A DNA stretch of 64,000 bases. It comes from Sphingomonas ginkgonis (GTDB lineage: Bacteria; Pseudomonadota; Alphaproteobacteria; Sphingomonadales; Sphingomonadaceae). Shown piece after piece: positions 42,487-51,724 of the stretch. The DNA is taken from contig NZ_RWJF01000001.1 in the NCBI RefSeq assembly GCF_003970925.1, positions 304,501 to 368,500 of the forward strand. Reading direction: 5' to 3'. Under the pieces are notes generated by a model that was not told where the DNA came from, did no database searches, and was given only the letters and a program-made list of their open reading frames with translations. A program made the translations under genes and the position numbers. Each line of letters opens with the position of its first letter. The first letter of the stretch is position 1.

Positions 42487-43678
42487 TCGCGGCCAGCTTG
42501 GCTTCGGCCTGACGGTCCAGCTCGGCCCGGCTGCGCTTCTCGGCGGCGGTCTTGAGCTGGCCGCAGGCAGCGTCGATGTCGCGCCCGCGCGGAGTCCGCA
42601 CCGGCGCCGAGATGCCGGCCTCGAAGATAATATTGCTGAATGCCCGAACCCGCTCCGGCGTCGAACATTCGTACGGCGCGCCGTCCCACGGGTTGAACGG
42701 GATGAGGTTGACCTTCGCGGGCAGCCTGAAGTGACGGATCAGCCGGACCAGCTCGCGCGCATGCTCGTCGCTGTCGTTCTTGTCCTTCAGCATCACATAT
42801 TCGAAGGTGATGCGGCGGGCATTGTTCGCACCGGGATAGTTGGCGCAGGCCTGAAGCAGTTCCTCAATCCCGTACTTGCGGTTCAAGGGCACGATTTCGT
42901 CGCGGATCTCCTTGGTCACCGCGTGCAGCGATACCGCGAGATTGACCCCGATCTCCTCGCCGCAGCGCTCCATCATCGGCACCACACCCGAGGTCGACAG
43001 CGTGATCCGCCGCTTGGAAAGGCCCAGCCCGTCTCCGTCCATGACGATCTTCAGCGCGTCGCGGACATGCTCGAAATTGTAGAGGGGCTCGCCCATGCCC
43101 ATCATCACGATGTTGGTGAGCATCCGTCCCTCGGGCTGGCTGGGCCACTCGCCAAGCGCATCACGGGCGAGCATCACCTGCCCGACGATCTCGTTCGGCT
43201 CGAGATTGCGGACCAGCCGCATCGTGCCGGTGTGACAGAAGCGACAGTTCAATGTGCAGCCGACCTGGCTGGAAACACACAGCGTTCCGCGGTCCGCATC
43301 CGGGATGAACACCATCTCAAAGTCGTGACCATCGCGTGTGCGGAGCAGCCACTTGCGGGTGCCATCGGTGGAGACCTGAGCTTCGACCACCTCGGGCCGG
43401 GTGATGGTGAACCGCTCGGCAAGCCAAGGCTGCTGGGCCTTGGCGATGTCGGTCATCTCAGCGAACTCGGTTGCGCCCCGGTTATAGGTCCAGTGCCAGA
43501 TCTGCTTGGCGCGGAGCTTGGCCTGGCGCGGCTCGAGACCGGCCTGCTCCAGCATCGCGCGTATCTCTTCGCGCGGCCGGCCCACGAGATTGGGTCGCTC
43601 CTCGACCGGCGACGGGCGGGGAATTGGCACGGGATCGACCGGGCCGGGAATCGGCATCAAGGCAGTATCGGCGCTCAT
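42479..43678 (-). CDS. rlmN: 23S rRNA (adenine2503-C2)/tRNA (adenine37-C2)-methyltransferase
   Basis: Radical SAM methylase of 399 aa. The Fe-S cysteines are CTLNCRFC (141, 145, 148). [14 protein letters not shown] and [20 protein letters not shown] follow, with the methyl-carrying Cys expected near the C-terminal end ([19 protein letters not shown]). Modifies A2503 in the peptidyl transferase centre. The N-terminal ~28 residues are Pro-rich and nonconserved-looking, so the true start may be slightly later. Confidence 0.96.
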   Translation of the reverse strand: MSADTALMPIPGPVDPVPIPRPSPVEERPNLVGRPREEIRAMLEQAGLEPRQAKLRAKQIWHWTYNRGATEFAEMTDIAKAQQPWLAERFTITRPEVVEAQVSTDGTRKWLLRTRDGHDFEMVFIPDADRGTLCVSSQVGCTLNCRFCHTGTMRLVRNLEPNEIVGQVMLARDALGEWPSQPEGRMLTNIVMMGMGEPLYNFEHVRDALKIVMDGDGLGLSKRRITLSTSGVVPMMERCGEEIGVNLAVSLHAVTKEIRDEIVPLNRKYGIEELLQACANYPGANNARRITFEYVMLKDKNDSDEHARELVRLIRHFRLPAKVNLIPFNPWDGAPYECSTPERVRAFSNIIFEAGISAPVRTPRGRDIDAACGQLKTAAEKRSRAELDRQAEAKLAAIG

Positions 43679-43721
43679 GGCAGGGAGGCCATGTAGGCGA
43701 GACGACCCGCTTTTGCCAGTG

Positions 43722-44171
43722 TCAGCGGCTGCAGGTGGCTGCCGCGGAGTCGATCGCCGTCGCGGCTCCTCCGAGGAGAAAGCGATCGCTGTACCCGCCG
43801 CCGCCTTGGGCGCGATAGCTGAGCTTCGCAGCGCCGCCTGACCGCAGGCTGACGAGAATGGCCGCATCTTGGGCGGAGTCCCGGCTCCACGCGCGATCGC
43901 CGGACGCGAGGAGCAGGAACGGTCGTTCTCCGACCTGCAGCAGCGGCTGAGATCCGTTGCGTACCAGTCGACCCAGACGCACACTCACCTGGCCGCGACG
44001 CGTACCGCCGCGGTCGAACGCGACGGCGATGGTCGGCTGGACCTTGCCGCGCGGCGCCACCAGCTCCGAGCGGGCCATTGCAAGGCAGCTCTGTCCCGAC
44101 GTGAGTGCGGCCCAGTTCGTGCCAGCGTAGATCGGAGTCGCCGTTGCCAGCAGCAGGAGAATCGAGCCCAT
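43722..44171 (-). CDS. Exported 149-aa protein, possibly IalB-like
   Basis: Small protein with a signal peptide ([17 protein letters not shown]). The mature part shows a Cys near residue 28 and another two residues from the end (AAATC), a likely disulfide, and strands such as [24 protein letters not shown]. The pattern recalls invasion-associated locus B proteins, but the match is faint. RBS AGAAGAG. It follows the prepilin peptidase by eight bases, so it may belong to the Tad operon; it is followed by rlmN. Confidence 0.7.
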   Translation of the reverse strand: MGSILLLLATATPIYAGTNWAALTSGQSCLAMARSELVAPRGKVQPTIAVAFDRGGTRRGQVSVRLGRLVRNGSQPLLQVGERPFLLLASGDRAWSRDSAQDAAILVSLRSGGAAKLSYRAQGGGGYSDRFLLGGAATAIDSAAATCSR

Positions 44172-44179
44172 CTGCTCTT

Positions 44180-44668
44180 CTAGCGCGGCAGCAGCCCAGC
44201 CGTCAGCAAGGCACCGCTGGCAATGGCCACGCCATAGGGAATGCCACCGCGTCGACGCAGCACCACCACCCTGTCCCTGGCACCCGCGCCCCACGGCACC
44301 AGCCGCACCGCAAGGATGATCATGGCGAGAAGACCGCCGGCCAACAGGGTCAGCATCAGGAAGCGCCAGGCGCCATCGAGCGAGAACCACAGACCCGCTG
44401 CGGCGAACAGCTTGACGTCCCCGCCCCCAAACTTGCCCGCGGCGAAGATCGGTAGGCCAACGCCCAAGAGCGCCGCGAACACGAGGAGGTTCTGCCACAG
44501 CGACGGTCGCGGACCGGCGAGCCATGCCGCGGCGAATGCGGCGGCGATCAGGCCGAGACAGGTCCAGTTGGAGATGCGCAAGCGCCAGCTGTCCTCGACC
44601 GATGCCAGGACCAGGAGCAGGACGAAAAGTCCGGCAAGCCACGTCGGGGCGACGAGAGGAAGGTTCAT
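44180..44668 (-). CDS. cpaA: Prepilin peptidase of the Tad system (A24 family)
   Basis: Inner-membrane aspartyl protease that trims the Flp prepilin. The catalytic aspartates are Asp26 (SVEDSWRLRISN) and Asp84 (GKFGGGDVKLF). The protein has 162 aa and about six helices, without the methyltransferase domain of PilD, as in TadV/CpaA. Overlaps the TPR gene upstream by four bases. Its place at the far end of the locus, 12 kb from flp, is unusual compared with the common flp-cpaA order. Confidence 0.93.
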   Translation of the reverse strand: MNLPLVAPTWLAGLFVLLLVLASVEDSWRLRISNWTCLGLIAAAFAAAWLAGPRPSLWQNLLVFAALLGVGLPIFAAGKFGGGDVKLFAAAGLWFSLDGAWRFLMLTLLAGGLLAMIILAVRLVPWGAGARDRVVVLRRRGGIPYGVAIASGALLTAGLLPR

Positions 44669-45477
44669 GGGGGCGGTGGTCCTAGGCGAGCAAGGTTGTT
44701 GGCCGCGCGCAGATAATAGTCGGGGCGAGCCTCGATGGCGCGGGCAAAAGCCGCACGGGCGCGGTCTCGCTGTCCGTTACGATCAGCGACCACCCCGGCA
44801 TCGTTGAGGCGAGCCGCATAAGCTTCGTCGGCCTCGCCGGGCCGGCGACTTGGCAGGTCCGCGGCGGCGGCAGTGCGGGCCAGTTCCAGGTTGTCGCTGA
44901 TCCGCTGCTGCTCGGGTGCCAATGCAGCGGCGTGCTCTAGCCAGCTGATCGCTTCTGCAGGCCGGCCACGCAGCAGCAGCGACCAGCCCCGATTGTTGAG
45001 CGGCTCCATCCGTTCAGGCGCCAGGCGTACCGCAGCCGCGTAGCAGCGGTCGGCGAGCGCCCAATCGCCGCTCCTATCGGCTAGGCTGCCCCGGGCGTTC
45101 CACGCGCGCCAGCCTGCTGCAGGTGCCGCGACAGCCTTGTCGAGGAGAATCGTGGCCCATTCCGGCTGGTCGCTGCGAAGCGCCGCGATTCCTGCGCGTT
45201 CGAACAGCTGCGGGTCGCTTGGATTCCGCTTCAGGAGCAGCTGATAGGCGGCGAACGCCTCGCTGTCTTCGCCGCGCGCAAGGGCAAGGTCCGCCAGCAG
45301 GCGGTCGAGCCTATCTCCGGCGGCACCCTCCGCGACGGCGGCGCCGATCATCAGGCGGGCTTGCTCGACCCGGCCCGCCTCTAGTGCATGGGCCGCCTCG
45401 GCAAGACTCGTCGAGACTCCCGGCGCTGCCGACACCGGCGCGCCTGCCAGTACGAGAAGTGCCGCAATGAGGCTCAC
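44665..45477 (-). CDS. Exported TPR protein of the Tad locus
   Basis: 270-aa protein with a signal peptide (MSLIAALLVLAGAPVSAAP) and about six tetratricopeptide repeats (RNPSDPQLFERAGIAALRSDQPEWA, LAPERMEPLNNRGWSLLLRGRPAEAI, and an end EARPDYYLRAANNLARL). Coupled to the TadD-like lipoprotein (ATGA) and cpaA. Probably a periplasmic assembly factor for the pilus, by analogy to TadD; not assigned individually. Confidence 0.85.
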   Translation of the reverse strand: MSLIAALLVLAGAPVSAAPGVSTSLAEAAHALEAGRVEQARLMIGAAVAEGAAGDRLDRLLADLALARGEDSEAFAAYQLLLKRNPSDPQLFERAGIAALRSDQPEWATILLDKAVAAPAAGWRAWNARGSLADRSGDWALADRCYAAAVRLAPERMEPLNNRGWSLLLRGRPAEAISWLEHAAALAPEQQRISDNLELARTAAAADLPSRRPGEADEAYAARLNDAGVVADRNGQRDRARAAFARAIEARPDYYLRAANNLARLGPPPP

Positions 45478-46484
45478 GACGACCGAAGCAGCTTGCTCCC
45501 CGCCGCGTCACGGGCAAGGATCAGCGTCATTCCAGGATCGGCAGACAGCTGCTGCCGCACCGTTACGCCAAACTGCGCCGCCAACCGCAGCGCCTCGGGG
45601 CGGCGGGGGGCGGGGTACAGAATAAGGGTAGCCGTCGCGGTCCTCGGGGCATTGCCGATCGCGATGTTGCGCCAGCCGCGCTGTTGGAGCCGCAGCCGGG
45701 TCCGCCGCGCCAGCCCTTCGATCCGGCTGGCGTTGAGGAGGGTCAGCACCGGCCCGCGAGCCCGCGCTCTGGGCAGCACGAAGGTGGCGCTGCGGGCCCC
45801 GACGCGGACCGGAACCGCCGCCCACAGCGGACGCGAGCCGGTGACCAGCGCGACCTCGCCGAGCGAAAGCCGCTCAAGCCTCGCCGGCGGGAGGGCCGGC
45901 GCGGCCGCGGCGAGGCGGACCGTGACGCTTCGCGCAGTGGGCGGCGGGGAAGCTTCCGCCGGACTTGCCGCCGCCGCTGCTGCAGCAGCAGGGACTGGGT
46001 TCGGAGCCGGAACCGGGATTGGCAGCAGCGCGGCGACCGTTCCCCGCTCCGCCGCTTTGAGCCGGGCCGCATATTCCGACTGCAGCGCCGCCGCCTCCCG
46101 GGTCCGTCCCTGCAGGGTGAGCGAGAGCGCCAGGTTGCGGTAGAGCCGCGGATCGCCCGGAGCGATGGCAAGCGCGTCCTCATAGTAGCGGCGCGAAAGA
46201 TCGAAACGGCCCATCCGGTCGTAGCAGGCCGCCATGCCGTTCAGCGCGTCGACGCTGGTCGGATCCTCGCGCAGCCCCTTGCGGAAGGCTTCAAGCGCCA
46301 GCGCCACATTGCCGAGCGCGAACTGCGCCCGACCCTCCGCCACGCGGACGTTGAGCGGCTGCTCGCCCGCTGCCAGCGGGCTCGCCCCGAGCGGACGCAC
46401 GGCGACTGGGTCGCCGGCCCCGGCGCAGGCCGCCAGCGCACCCGCGCTCGCCGCCAGGAGAGGCCATGGAGCCCACCGCATCAT
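45474..46484 (-). CDS. TadD-like lipoprotein with TPR and LytR C-terminal domain
   Basis: 336-aa lipoprotein (lipobox LAAC, Cys20). Residues ~45-150 are TPR units (DPTSVDALNGMAACYDRMGRFDLSRRYYEDAL). An Ala/Pro linker (residues ~155-180) leads to a C-terminal LytR_C-like domain with LTLLNASRIEGLARRTRLRLQQRGW and LILYPAPRRPEALRLAAQFG. TadD is a pilotin-like partner needed for the Tad secretin; the added LytR_C domain is known in some alphaproteobacteria and may contact peptidoglycan or the envelope. Confidence 0.88.
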   Translation of the reverse strand: MMRWAPWPLLAASAGALAACAGAGDPVAVRPLGASPLAAGEQPLNVRVAEGRAQFALGNVALALEAFRKGLREDPTSVDALNGMAACYDRMGRFDLSRRYYEDALAIAPGDPRLYRNLALSLTLQGRTREAAALQSEYAARLKAAERGTVAALLPIPVPAPNPVPAAAAAAAASPAEASPPPTARSVTVRLAAAAPALPPARLERLSLGEVALVTGSRPLWAAVPVRVGARSATFVLPRARARGPVLTLLNASRIEGLARRTRLRLQQRGWRNIAIGNAPRTATATLILYPAPRRPEALRLAAQFGVTVRQQLSADPGMTLILARDAAGSKLLRSS

Positions 46485-46501
46485 TCACCCCCCTCGCTTG
46501 C

Positions 46502-47470
46502 TCAATGAGCCGTGAACGCCCGTACCACCCGGATCACCGCGGGCAGCATTAACACCCCGATCATCGCCGGCAGCATGCAGGCGACCAGCGGAATGGAGAG
46601 GAGCACCGGCAGCCGGTGCGCCTTCTCCTCCGCCCGCATCCGCCGCTTCTCGCGCATCTCGCTGGCGTAGGTTCGAAGCGTCTGCGAGATCGACGAGCCG
46701 AGCTTGGTCGACTGGATCAGCAGGGTCGCGAAGGCCCGGATCTCGTCCACCTCGGCGCGGTCGGCCATCCGCCGCAACGCGTCCTCGCGGCTCCGCCCGG
46801 CGCGCAGCTCGAGCACGACCATCCCGATCTGCTCGGCGATCAGCGGGTGCGAATGGGTCAGCTCCATGCCAACCCGCGAGAAGCCGGCCTCCAGCCCGAG
46901 CCCGGCCTCGACGCAGACCAGCAGCAGGTCGAGTGCGTCCGGAAAGCCGTTGACCAGCTGCTCGCGGCGGCGATCGGCCTTGGCACGGATGAACAGGCTC
47001 GGGCCGTAGAGGCCGAGAACCGCGCCGACCACCGCGGTGAACCACAGGGTGACGATGCCGGGCCGGCGCCCGGTCAGCCAGAACAGCAGGAAGATGGTGA
47101 CCGGCAGCGCGACCACGAGGATCAGCCGGATCAGCGTGTAGACCCGCGGCGTCTGCGGCGCGGTGTAGCCCGCCGCGACCAGCCGCGAGCGGAGCGCCTC
47201 GTCCTTGGTGTCGGCGAGGCTGAGACCGGTCTTCTCGATCGAGGTGACGAGCCGCGACCAGGCGCCCTCGGCCGAATGGCCGCGCAGCGACCCAGACGGC
47301 GACACGCTGACCAGCTCGCTCCGCGGGGTATCGCCGACCAGCCGCTCGCGCGCCGCGCGCCGGTCGCCGAACATGGTGGCGGCGACGAAGCCGATCCCGG
47401 CGACGAAGACGAAGATCAGCCCGAGCAGGGCGATCCGCGCGATCTGGTTCTCGGCGATGAGTTCGGTCAC
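46502..47470 (-). CDS. tadC: Tad inner-membrane platform protein TadC
   Basis: 322-aa T2SF-domain protein with an N-terminal helix and C-terminal pairs of helices (LLSIPLVACMLPAMIGVLMLPAVIRV). T2SF core FPDALDLLLVCVEAGLGLEAGFSRVGMEL, ALRRMADRAEVDEIRAFATLLIQSTKLGSSISQTLRTYASEMR. Forms the platform with TadB around the CpaF ATPase. One base from tadB stop. Confidence 0.92.
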   Translation of the reverse strand: MTELIAENQIARIALLGLIFVFVAGIGFVAATMFGDRRAARERLVGDTPRSELVSVSPSGSLRGHSAEGAWSRLVTSIEKTGLSLADTKDEALRSRLVAAGYTAPQTPRVYTLIRLILVVALPVTIFLLFWLTGRRPGIVTLWFTAVVGAVLGLYGPSLFIRAKADRRREQLVNGFPDALDLLLVCVEAGLGLEAGFSRVGMELTHSHPLIAEQIGMVVLELRAGRSREDALRRMADRAEVDEIRAFATLLIQSTKLGSSISQTLRTYASEMREKRRMRAEEKAHRLPVLLSIPLVACMLPAMIGVLMLPAVIRVVRAFTAH

Positions 47471-47471
47471 G

Positions 47472-48473
47472 TCACACCTTCAGGTCGACCATCCGGCGGA
47501 TCATGACAAAGCCGATGGTGTAGAGGACGGCGAGGCCGACGAAGCCGGGGACGAACGCCCGCGAGTCCGCGACGTCGAGGAAGAAGCGGGGATTGGCCGT
47601 GAACAGGAGGAGGAAGGTCAGGATCGGCAGCGCGGTCAGCATGTAGCTGGTCATCCGCCCCTCGCTCGACAGCGCCCGGACCTTCATCATCATCGAGGCG
47701 CGGTCGCGGATCACCTTGGAGAGATTCTCCAGGATCTCGGCGAGGTTGCCGCCCGTCTCGCTCTGTACCGCGAGGCTGACGACAAACATCCGCATGTCGT
47801 CGAGGTCCCATCGCTCGGCCATGTTGTGGAGCGCGTCGCGGAGGTCGGCGCCATAAGTCACCTCGTCGACCACCAGCCCGAACTGGCTGCCGATCGGGTC
47901 GGGCATCTCGACCGTCAGCAGGTCGAGCGCGGCGGCGACCGGGTGGCCGGCGCGGAGGCCGCGGACGAAGACGTCGAGCGCGACCGGGAACTGTTCCTCC
48001 ATCTTCTTGCGCATCCGGGTCGCGCGGAACGACAGGACGTAGAGCGGCAGCGCGAGGCCGACGAGCCCGCTGATCGTCGCGAGCAGCAGCAGCCGGCCCA
48101 TGTTCATCGGGCTGCCGAGCGCCAGCAGCACCAGCACCATGATACCGAGCAGCACGAAGGGCGCGAGGAGAAGGCCGATCATCAGCTGGCTGGTCGCCGT
48201 GGTGATGCCGGCGGCCATCACCATCTTCTCGAACCGGCGCGCCGGGCCGATCAGCCAGGCCGGGAGCGTGTCGGGAACACTGTTGTCGCGGCGGCGGAGA
48301 AGGTTGAGCGTCTCCTCGCGCGACCGCCCGCTGTTGATCATCCGGAGCCGGAGGTTGATCGCCCGGCCTTTCGAGCGGCTGGTCGACACGGCGGTGACCA
48401 GCACCTCCACCGCCAGCAGCACCGCCGCGAAGACGCTGATCAGCGCGAGGACGCGGATCCAGTCGGAGCTCAT
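47472..48473 (-). CDS. tadB: Tad inner-membrane platform protein TadB
   Basis: 333-aa T2SF-domain protein: N-terminal helix (VLALISVFAAVLLAVEVLV), a cytoplasmic stretch, two central helices, the F-domain FPVALDVFVRGLRAGHPVAAALDLLTVEMPDPIGSQFGLVVDEVTYG with SLAVQSETGGNLAEILENLSKVIRDR, and two C-terminal helices. Start is the ATG that overlaps the cpaF stop (ATGA). The much longer open frame upstream is antisense-like frame reading through cpaF and is not part of the protein. Confidence 0.92.
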   Translation of the reverse strand: MSSDWIRVLALISVFAAVLLAVEVLVTAVSTSRSKGRAINLRLRMINSGRSREETLNLLRRRDNSVPDTLPAWLIGPARRFEKMVMAAGITTATSQLMIGLLLAPFVLLGIMVLVLLALGSPMNMGRLLLLATISGLVGLALPLYVLSFRATRMRKKMEEQFPVALDVFVRGLRAGHPVAAALDLLTVEMPDPIGSQFGLVVDEVTYGADLRDALHNMAERWDLDDMRMFVVSLAVQSETGGNLAEILENLSKVIRDRASMMMKVRALSSEGRMTSYMLTALPILTFLLLFTANPRFFLDVADSRAFVPGFVGLAVLYTIGFVMIRRMVDLKV

Positions 48474-49885
48474 GCGTCGAATCGCTGGTCGGGGTGGAAC
48501 AGGTCGGCGCTCAGCTGCATGCCGTAAGCGGCGACCTGGTCGACGAAGCGCGGACGGATGCCGGTCGCCTCGAACCGGCCGAGCACCGTCCCGTCGGCGC
48601 TGATCCCCGTCTGCCGGAAGCGGAAGATCTCCTGCATGGTGATGACCTCGCCCTCCATTCCGCTCAGTTCGGCGAGGCTGATCAGCCGGCGGCGCCCGTC
48701 GGACAGGCGGGCGACCTGGATCACCACGTTGATCGCCGAGGCGATCTGCGCCCGGGCCGAGCGGGCGCTGATGTCGATCCCCGACATGCCGATCATCTGC
48801 TCGACCCGCGACAGGGCGTCGCGCGGGGTATTGGCGTGAACGGTCGTCATCGAGCCGTCGTGGCCCGTGTTCATCGCCTGGAGCATGTCGAACGCCTCGC
48901 CGGCGCGAACCTCGCCGACGATGATCCGGTCGGGGCGCATGCGGAGCGCGTTCTTGACGAGGTCGCGCTGGGCGATCTCGCCCCGACCTTCGATGTTGGC
49001 GGGGCGGGTCTCCAGCCGCGCCACATGCGCCTGCTGGAGCTGGAGCTCGGCCGAGTCCTCGATGGTGACGACCCGCTCGCGATTGTCGATGAACGCCGAC
49101 ATGGCGTTGAGCATGGTTGTCTTGCCCGAGCCGGTGCCGCCCGAGATGAGCACGTTCCGGCGGCAGGCGACGATGCTCCGGAGCACCTCGGCGATCGGCG
49201 GCGGGACCGACCCGATCTCCACCAGCCGGGCCATCGAGATCGGCACCTTGGCGAACTTGCGGATCGACAGGAGCGAGCCGTCGAGCGCGAGTGGCGGAAC
49301 GACCGCGTTGACGCGGCTGCCGTCGGCGAGGCGCGCGTCGCACATCGGCTGCGACTCGTCGACCCGGCGCCCAACCGCGCTGACGATCTTCTGGATGATC
49401 CGCAGCAGGTGCCGCTCATCCTTGAAGCGGACCGGGCTCGCCTCGAGCGATCCGTAGCGCTCGACGAACACATGGTCGTGGCCGTTGACGAGGATGTCGG
49501 TGATCGTCGCGTCCTTGAGCAGGGGCTCGAGCGGCCCGAGGCCGAGCAGCTCGTCGAGTACGTCGTCGACCAGCTGGCGTCGCTCGGCCGCGTTGAGGGC
49601 GTGGCGCTGCTTGTCGATCTCCTCGTTGAGGATGTCGCCGACCTCGCTTTCGATCTGCTCGCGCGACATGTTGTCGAGCGCGGACAGGTTGATGAGGTCG
49701 AGCAGCCGCTGGTGGAGTTCGACCTTGAGCTCGGTGTTGACGTCGCGCTTGGCGAAGGCGCCGGCATCGCCGACCGTCATCAGCCGCCGCTGCTCGAGCT
49801 TGCGCTCCTCCGACTGGGGATCGGCGCCGAGCTCGTCCGGCCTCCCGGCGGCGGATGAGGCGCTGGGCTTGCGGATCTGCCACAT
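48470..49885 (-). CDS. cpaF: Tad pilus ATPase CpaF/TadA
   Basis: 471-aa hexameric secretion ATPase that powers extension and retraction. N-terminal ~110 residues are helical, then ITDILVNGHDHVFVERYG, Walker A ISGGTGSGKTTML (residues 248-259), the Asp box VTIEDSAELQL, RPDRIIVGEVRAGEAFDMLQAMNTGHDGSMTTVHAN with Walker B and the His box. Full length and intact. Two bases from cpaE. Confidence 0.95.
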   Translation of the reverse strand: MWQIRKPSASSAAGRPDELGADPQSEERKLEQRRLMTVGDAGAFAKRDVNTELKVELHQRLLDLINLSALDNMSREQIESEVGDILNEEIDKQRHALNAAERRQLVDDVLDELLGLGPLEPLLKDATITDILVNGHDHVFVERYGSLEASPVRFKDERHLLRIIQKIVSAVGRRVDESQPMCDARLADGSRVNAVVPPLALDGSLLSIRKFAKVPISMARLVEIGSVPPPIAEVLRSIVACRRNVLISGGTGSGKTTMLNAMSAFIDNRERVVTIEDSAELQLQQAHVARLETRPANIEGRGEIAQRDLVKNALRMRPDRIIVGEVRAGEAFDMLQAMNTGHDGSMTTVHANTPRDALSRVEQMIGMSGIDISARSARAQIASAINVVIQVARLSDGRRRLISLAELSGMEGEVITMQEIFRFRQTGISADGTVLGRFEATGIRPRFVDQVAAYGMQLSADLFHPDQRFDA

Positions 49886-49887
49886 GG

Positions 49888-51090
49888 TCAGCGCTCCAGC
49901 CGCAGGGCGTGCACGAGCCCGGCGTCGATCGCGTCGAGGTCGCGGCCCAGCCCGCTCTTGCGCTTGAGCTCGCCGATTGGAACGCCGCGGTCGATCGCGG
50001 CGTCCATCAGCTCCCGGTCGTCGCCGACGAGGAAGGCGGCGGGCCGCCCCAGCGCCTGCTCGACATGCTCGGTGCGGAGCGGCTTGAAGAGGCCGCCGCC
50101 GGCGCGGTTGACGACGACCCGGACGTCTAGCGCGCCCAACTCCTGCGCCTCGATCAGGTCGAGCTGGCGGCGCGCGCGGTTGAGGCTGGGGATGCTGAGC
50201 TCGGTGACGAGGAGGACGCAGTCGGAGCGGGCGAGAAGCGACATGGACCAGTTGGTCCAGTTCGCCGGCAGGTCGAGGAAGACGGTTCCGAACTCGCGCT
50301 CAGCCCGCTCGACGATGGCGATCGCCGCCTCGTTGCTGAGCGTGTCGAGCGGCAGCAGCGCGGTCGGCGCGGCGATGACGTTGAGCCCGCTATGGTGGCG
50401 GGTGACGATCTGGCGCATCAGCTCGCCGTCGAGCCGGCTGCCGGCCTCGACGAGGTCGGACAGGGTGAGCGAGGGCTGGAGGCCGAGCTGGAAGGCGGCG
50501 TCGCCATATTGGAGATCGAGGTCGATCAAGCAGGCCTCGCGCCCGGCCTTCGTCTCGCGCTCGGCGAAGCGCACCGCGAGCTGAGTCAAGAGCGCGGTCG
50601 CGCCGGCGCCGCCGCGGCTCTTGACCACGCTGACCAGCCGGGCGTTGCGGACCAGCTTGTCGGCGGCATCGGCGCTGCGCCGCTCGGCGAGCGGGGCGAG
50701 CGCCGTCTCGAGGTCGTCGAGCGCGAGCGGCAGCGGAAGCACGTCGTGCGCGCCGAGACGGATCAGCGAGCGGACCAGCGCCAGCGGCGGTTCGTAGCAG
50801 GCCGCGAGCAGCGGGGTCTGGCTCTCGCCCGCCAGCTTCTCGAACCGCTTGATCGAGGCGGGCGTGTCGGCATCGACCTGGACCACCGCGGCGGCGGCAC
50901 CGGCGACCTCGGCCCGGTCGATCCATTCGGTCACCGGGATGAGGTTGAGCACGAGCGGCAGGTTCGCGGCGCGGCAGCCGACCAGCGCGCTGGCATCGCC
51001 CGACGCGCCCGACAAATAGAGCTGCACCGGCGCCTCGCGGCCCTGCGGCCGGAAGCTCCTGCTCTCATGCATCGGCGGCATGGCGGTCAC
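49888..51090 (-). CDS. cpaE: Tad pilus localisation ATPase CpaE/TadZ
   Basis: 400-aa MinD/ParA-like protein with an N-terminal receiver-like domain (residues ~20-135) and a C-terminal ATPase domain. The P-loop reads KSRGGAGATALLTQLA: the usual Lys of GKT is replaced by Ala, as is common in CpaE/TadZ. DLDLQYGDAAFQLGL and FLDLPANWTNWSMSLLARSDCVLLVTE are other family motifs. It positions the pilus at a pole. GTG start at 51090, or ATG at 51081. Confidence 0.9.
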   Translation of the reverse strand: MTAMPPMHESRSFRPQGREAPVQLYLSGASGDASALVGCRAANLPLVLNLIPVTEWIDRAEVAGAAAAVVQVDADTPASIKRFEKLAGESQTPLLAACYEPPLALVRSLIRLGAHDVLPLPLALDDLETALAPLAERRSADAADKLVRNARLVSVVKSRGGAGATALLTQLAVRFAERETKAGREACLIDLDLQYGDAAFQLGLQPSLTLSDLVEAGSRLDGELMRQIVTRHHSGLNVIAAPTALLPLDTLSNEAAIAIVERAEREFGTVFLDLPANWTNWSMSLLARSDCVLLVTELSIPSLNRARRQLDLIEAQELGALDVRVVVNRAGGGLFKPLRTEHVEQALGRPAAFLVGDDRELMDAAIDRGVPIGELKRKSGLGRDLDAIDAGLVHALRLER

Positions 51091-51100
51091 GACCGGCTCC

Positions 51101-51724
51101 CTAGTTCGAATAGGCGCCGAGGCTGTCCTCGGCGCTCAGGGTGGAGGAGAGAGCCGGCACGGTGACCGACAGCAGCATATATCCGCTCAGCGGCTGGAAC
51201 TGCAGGCCGCTGACCCTGACGGTGACCAGCGGGCTGATGTCCATGCCCGACGGGTCGCCGGCGTAGCCGAGCCCGGAGCCCTCATATTGGACGGTGACGT
51301 TGGCCGCGCCGGCCTGCGGCAGCATCGCGGTGACCCGGCTGACCACGGCGTTGAAGCCGGCGGCGCTGACCGTCGACATGCTGACCGGGCAGGCGGCCGT
51401 GGGCGTGCAGCTGCAGCTTAGCGTCGCGGCGGGCTGGGCGCAGGTGATGGTGCCCAGCGCTGAGGGCTGGAGCGGATCACCCTGCGTGTAGGTGACCCCG
51501 TTGACCGTCTGGCCGACATATTTGAAGCTCGCGAGGTTGCTTGGAATGAGGGTGGTGACGACCGCCACCCGTGCGCCCGCCTGCGCCGCCTTCTCCGCCT
51601 GGTTGTAGAGCCAGGCGAGCCGACCGGCGTCGATGATACCGAACAGCAGGGTGAGCAGCAGCGGCGTCAGCAGCGCGAACTCGGCCGCGCTTCCGCCGCG
51701 CTGGTCCCGGAGAAGGCGGATCAT
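51101..51724 (-). CDS. TadE-family pseudopilin-like protein (second copy)
   Basis: 207-aa protein with the TadE opening (RDQRGGSAAEFALLTPLLLTLLFGIIDAGRLAWLYNQAEKAAQAGAR), including the prepilin-peptidase-type G/xAAEF motif before the hydrophobic helix. The rest is a Ser/Thr/Pro-rich periplasmic domain with four clustered cysteines (CAQPAATLSCSCTPTAAC). Overlaps the upstream TadE gene (ATGA). Minor pilin role expected, like TadF. Confidence 0.88.
   Translation of the reverse strand: MIRLLRDQRGGSAAEFALLTPLLLTLLFGIIDAGRLAWLYNQAEKAAQAGARVAVVTTLIPSNLASFKYVGQTVNGVTYTQGDPLQPSALGTITCAQPAATLSCSCTPTAACPVSMSTVSAAGFNAVVSRVTAMLPQAGAANVTVQYEGSGLGYAGDPSGMDISPLVTVRVSGLQFQPLSGYMLLSVTVPALSSTLSAEDSLGAYSN

Noticed and set aside
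48474..49343. 290-residue N-terminal extension of tadB
   Set aside because: It is another frame of cpaF; tadB starts at the ATG overlapping the cpaF stop.
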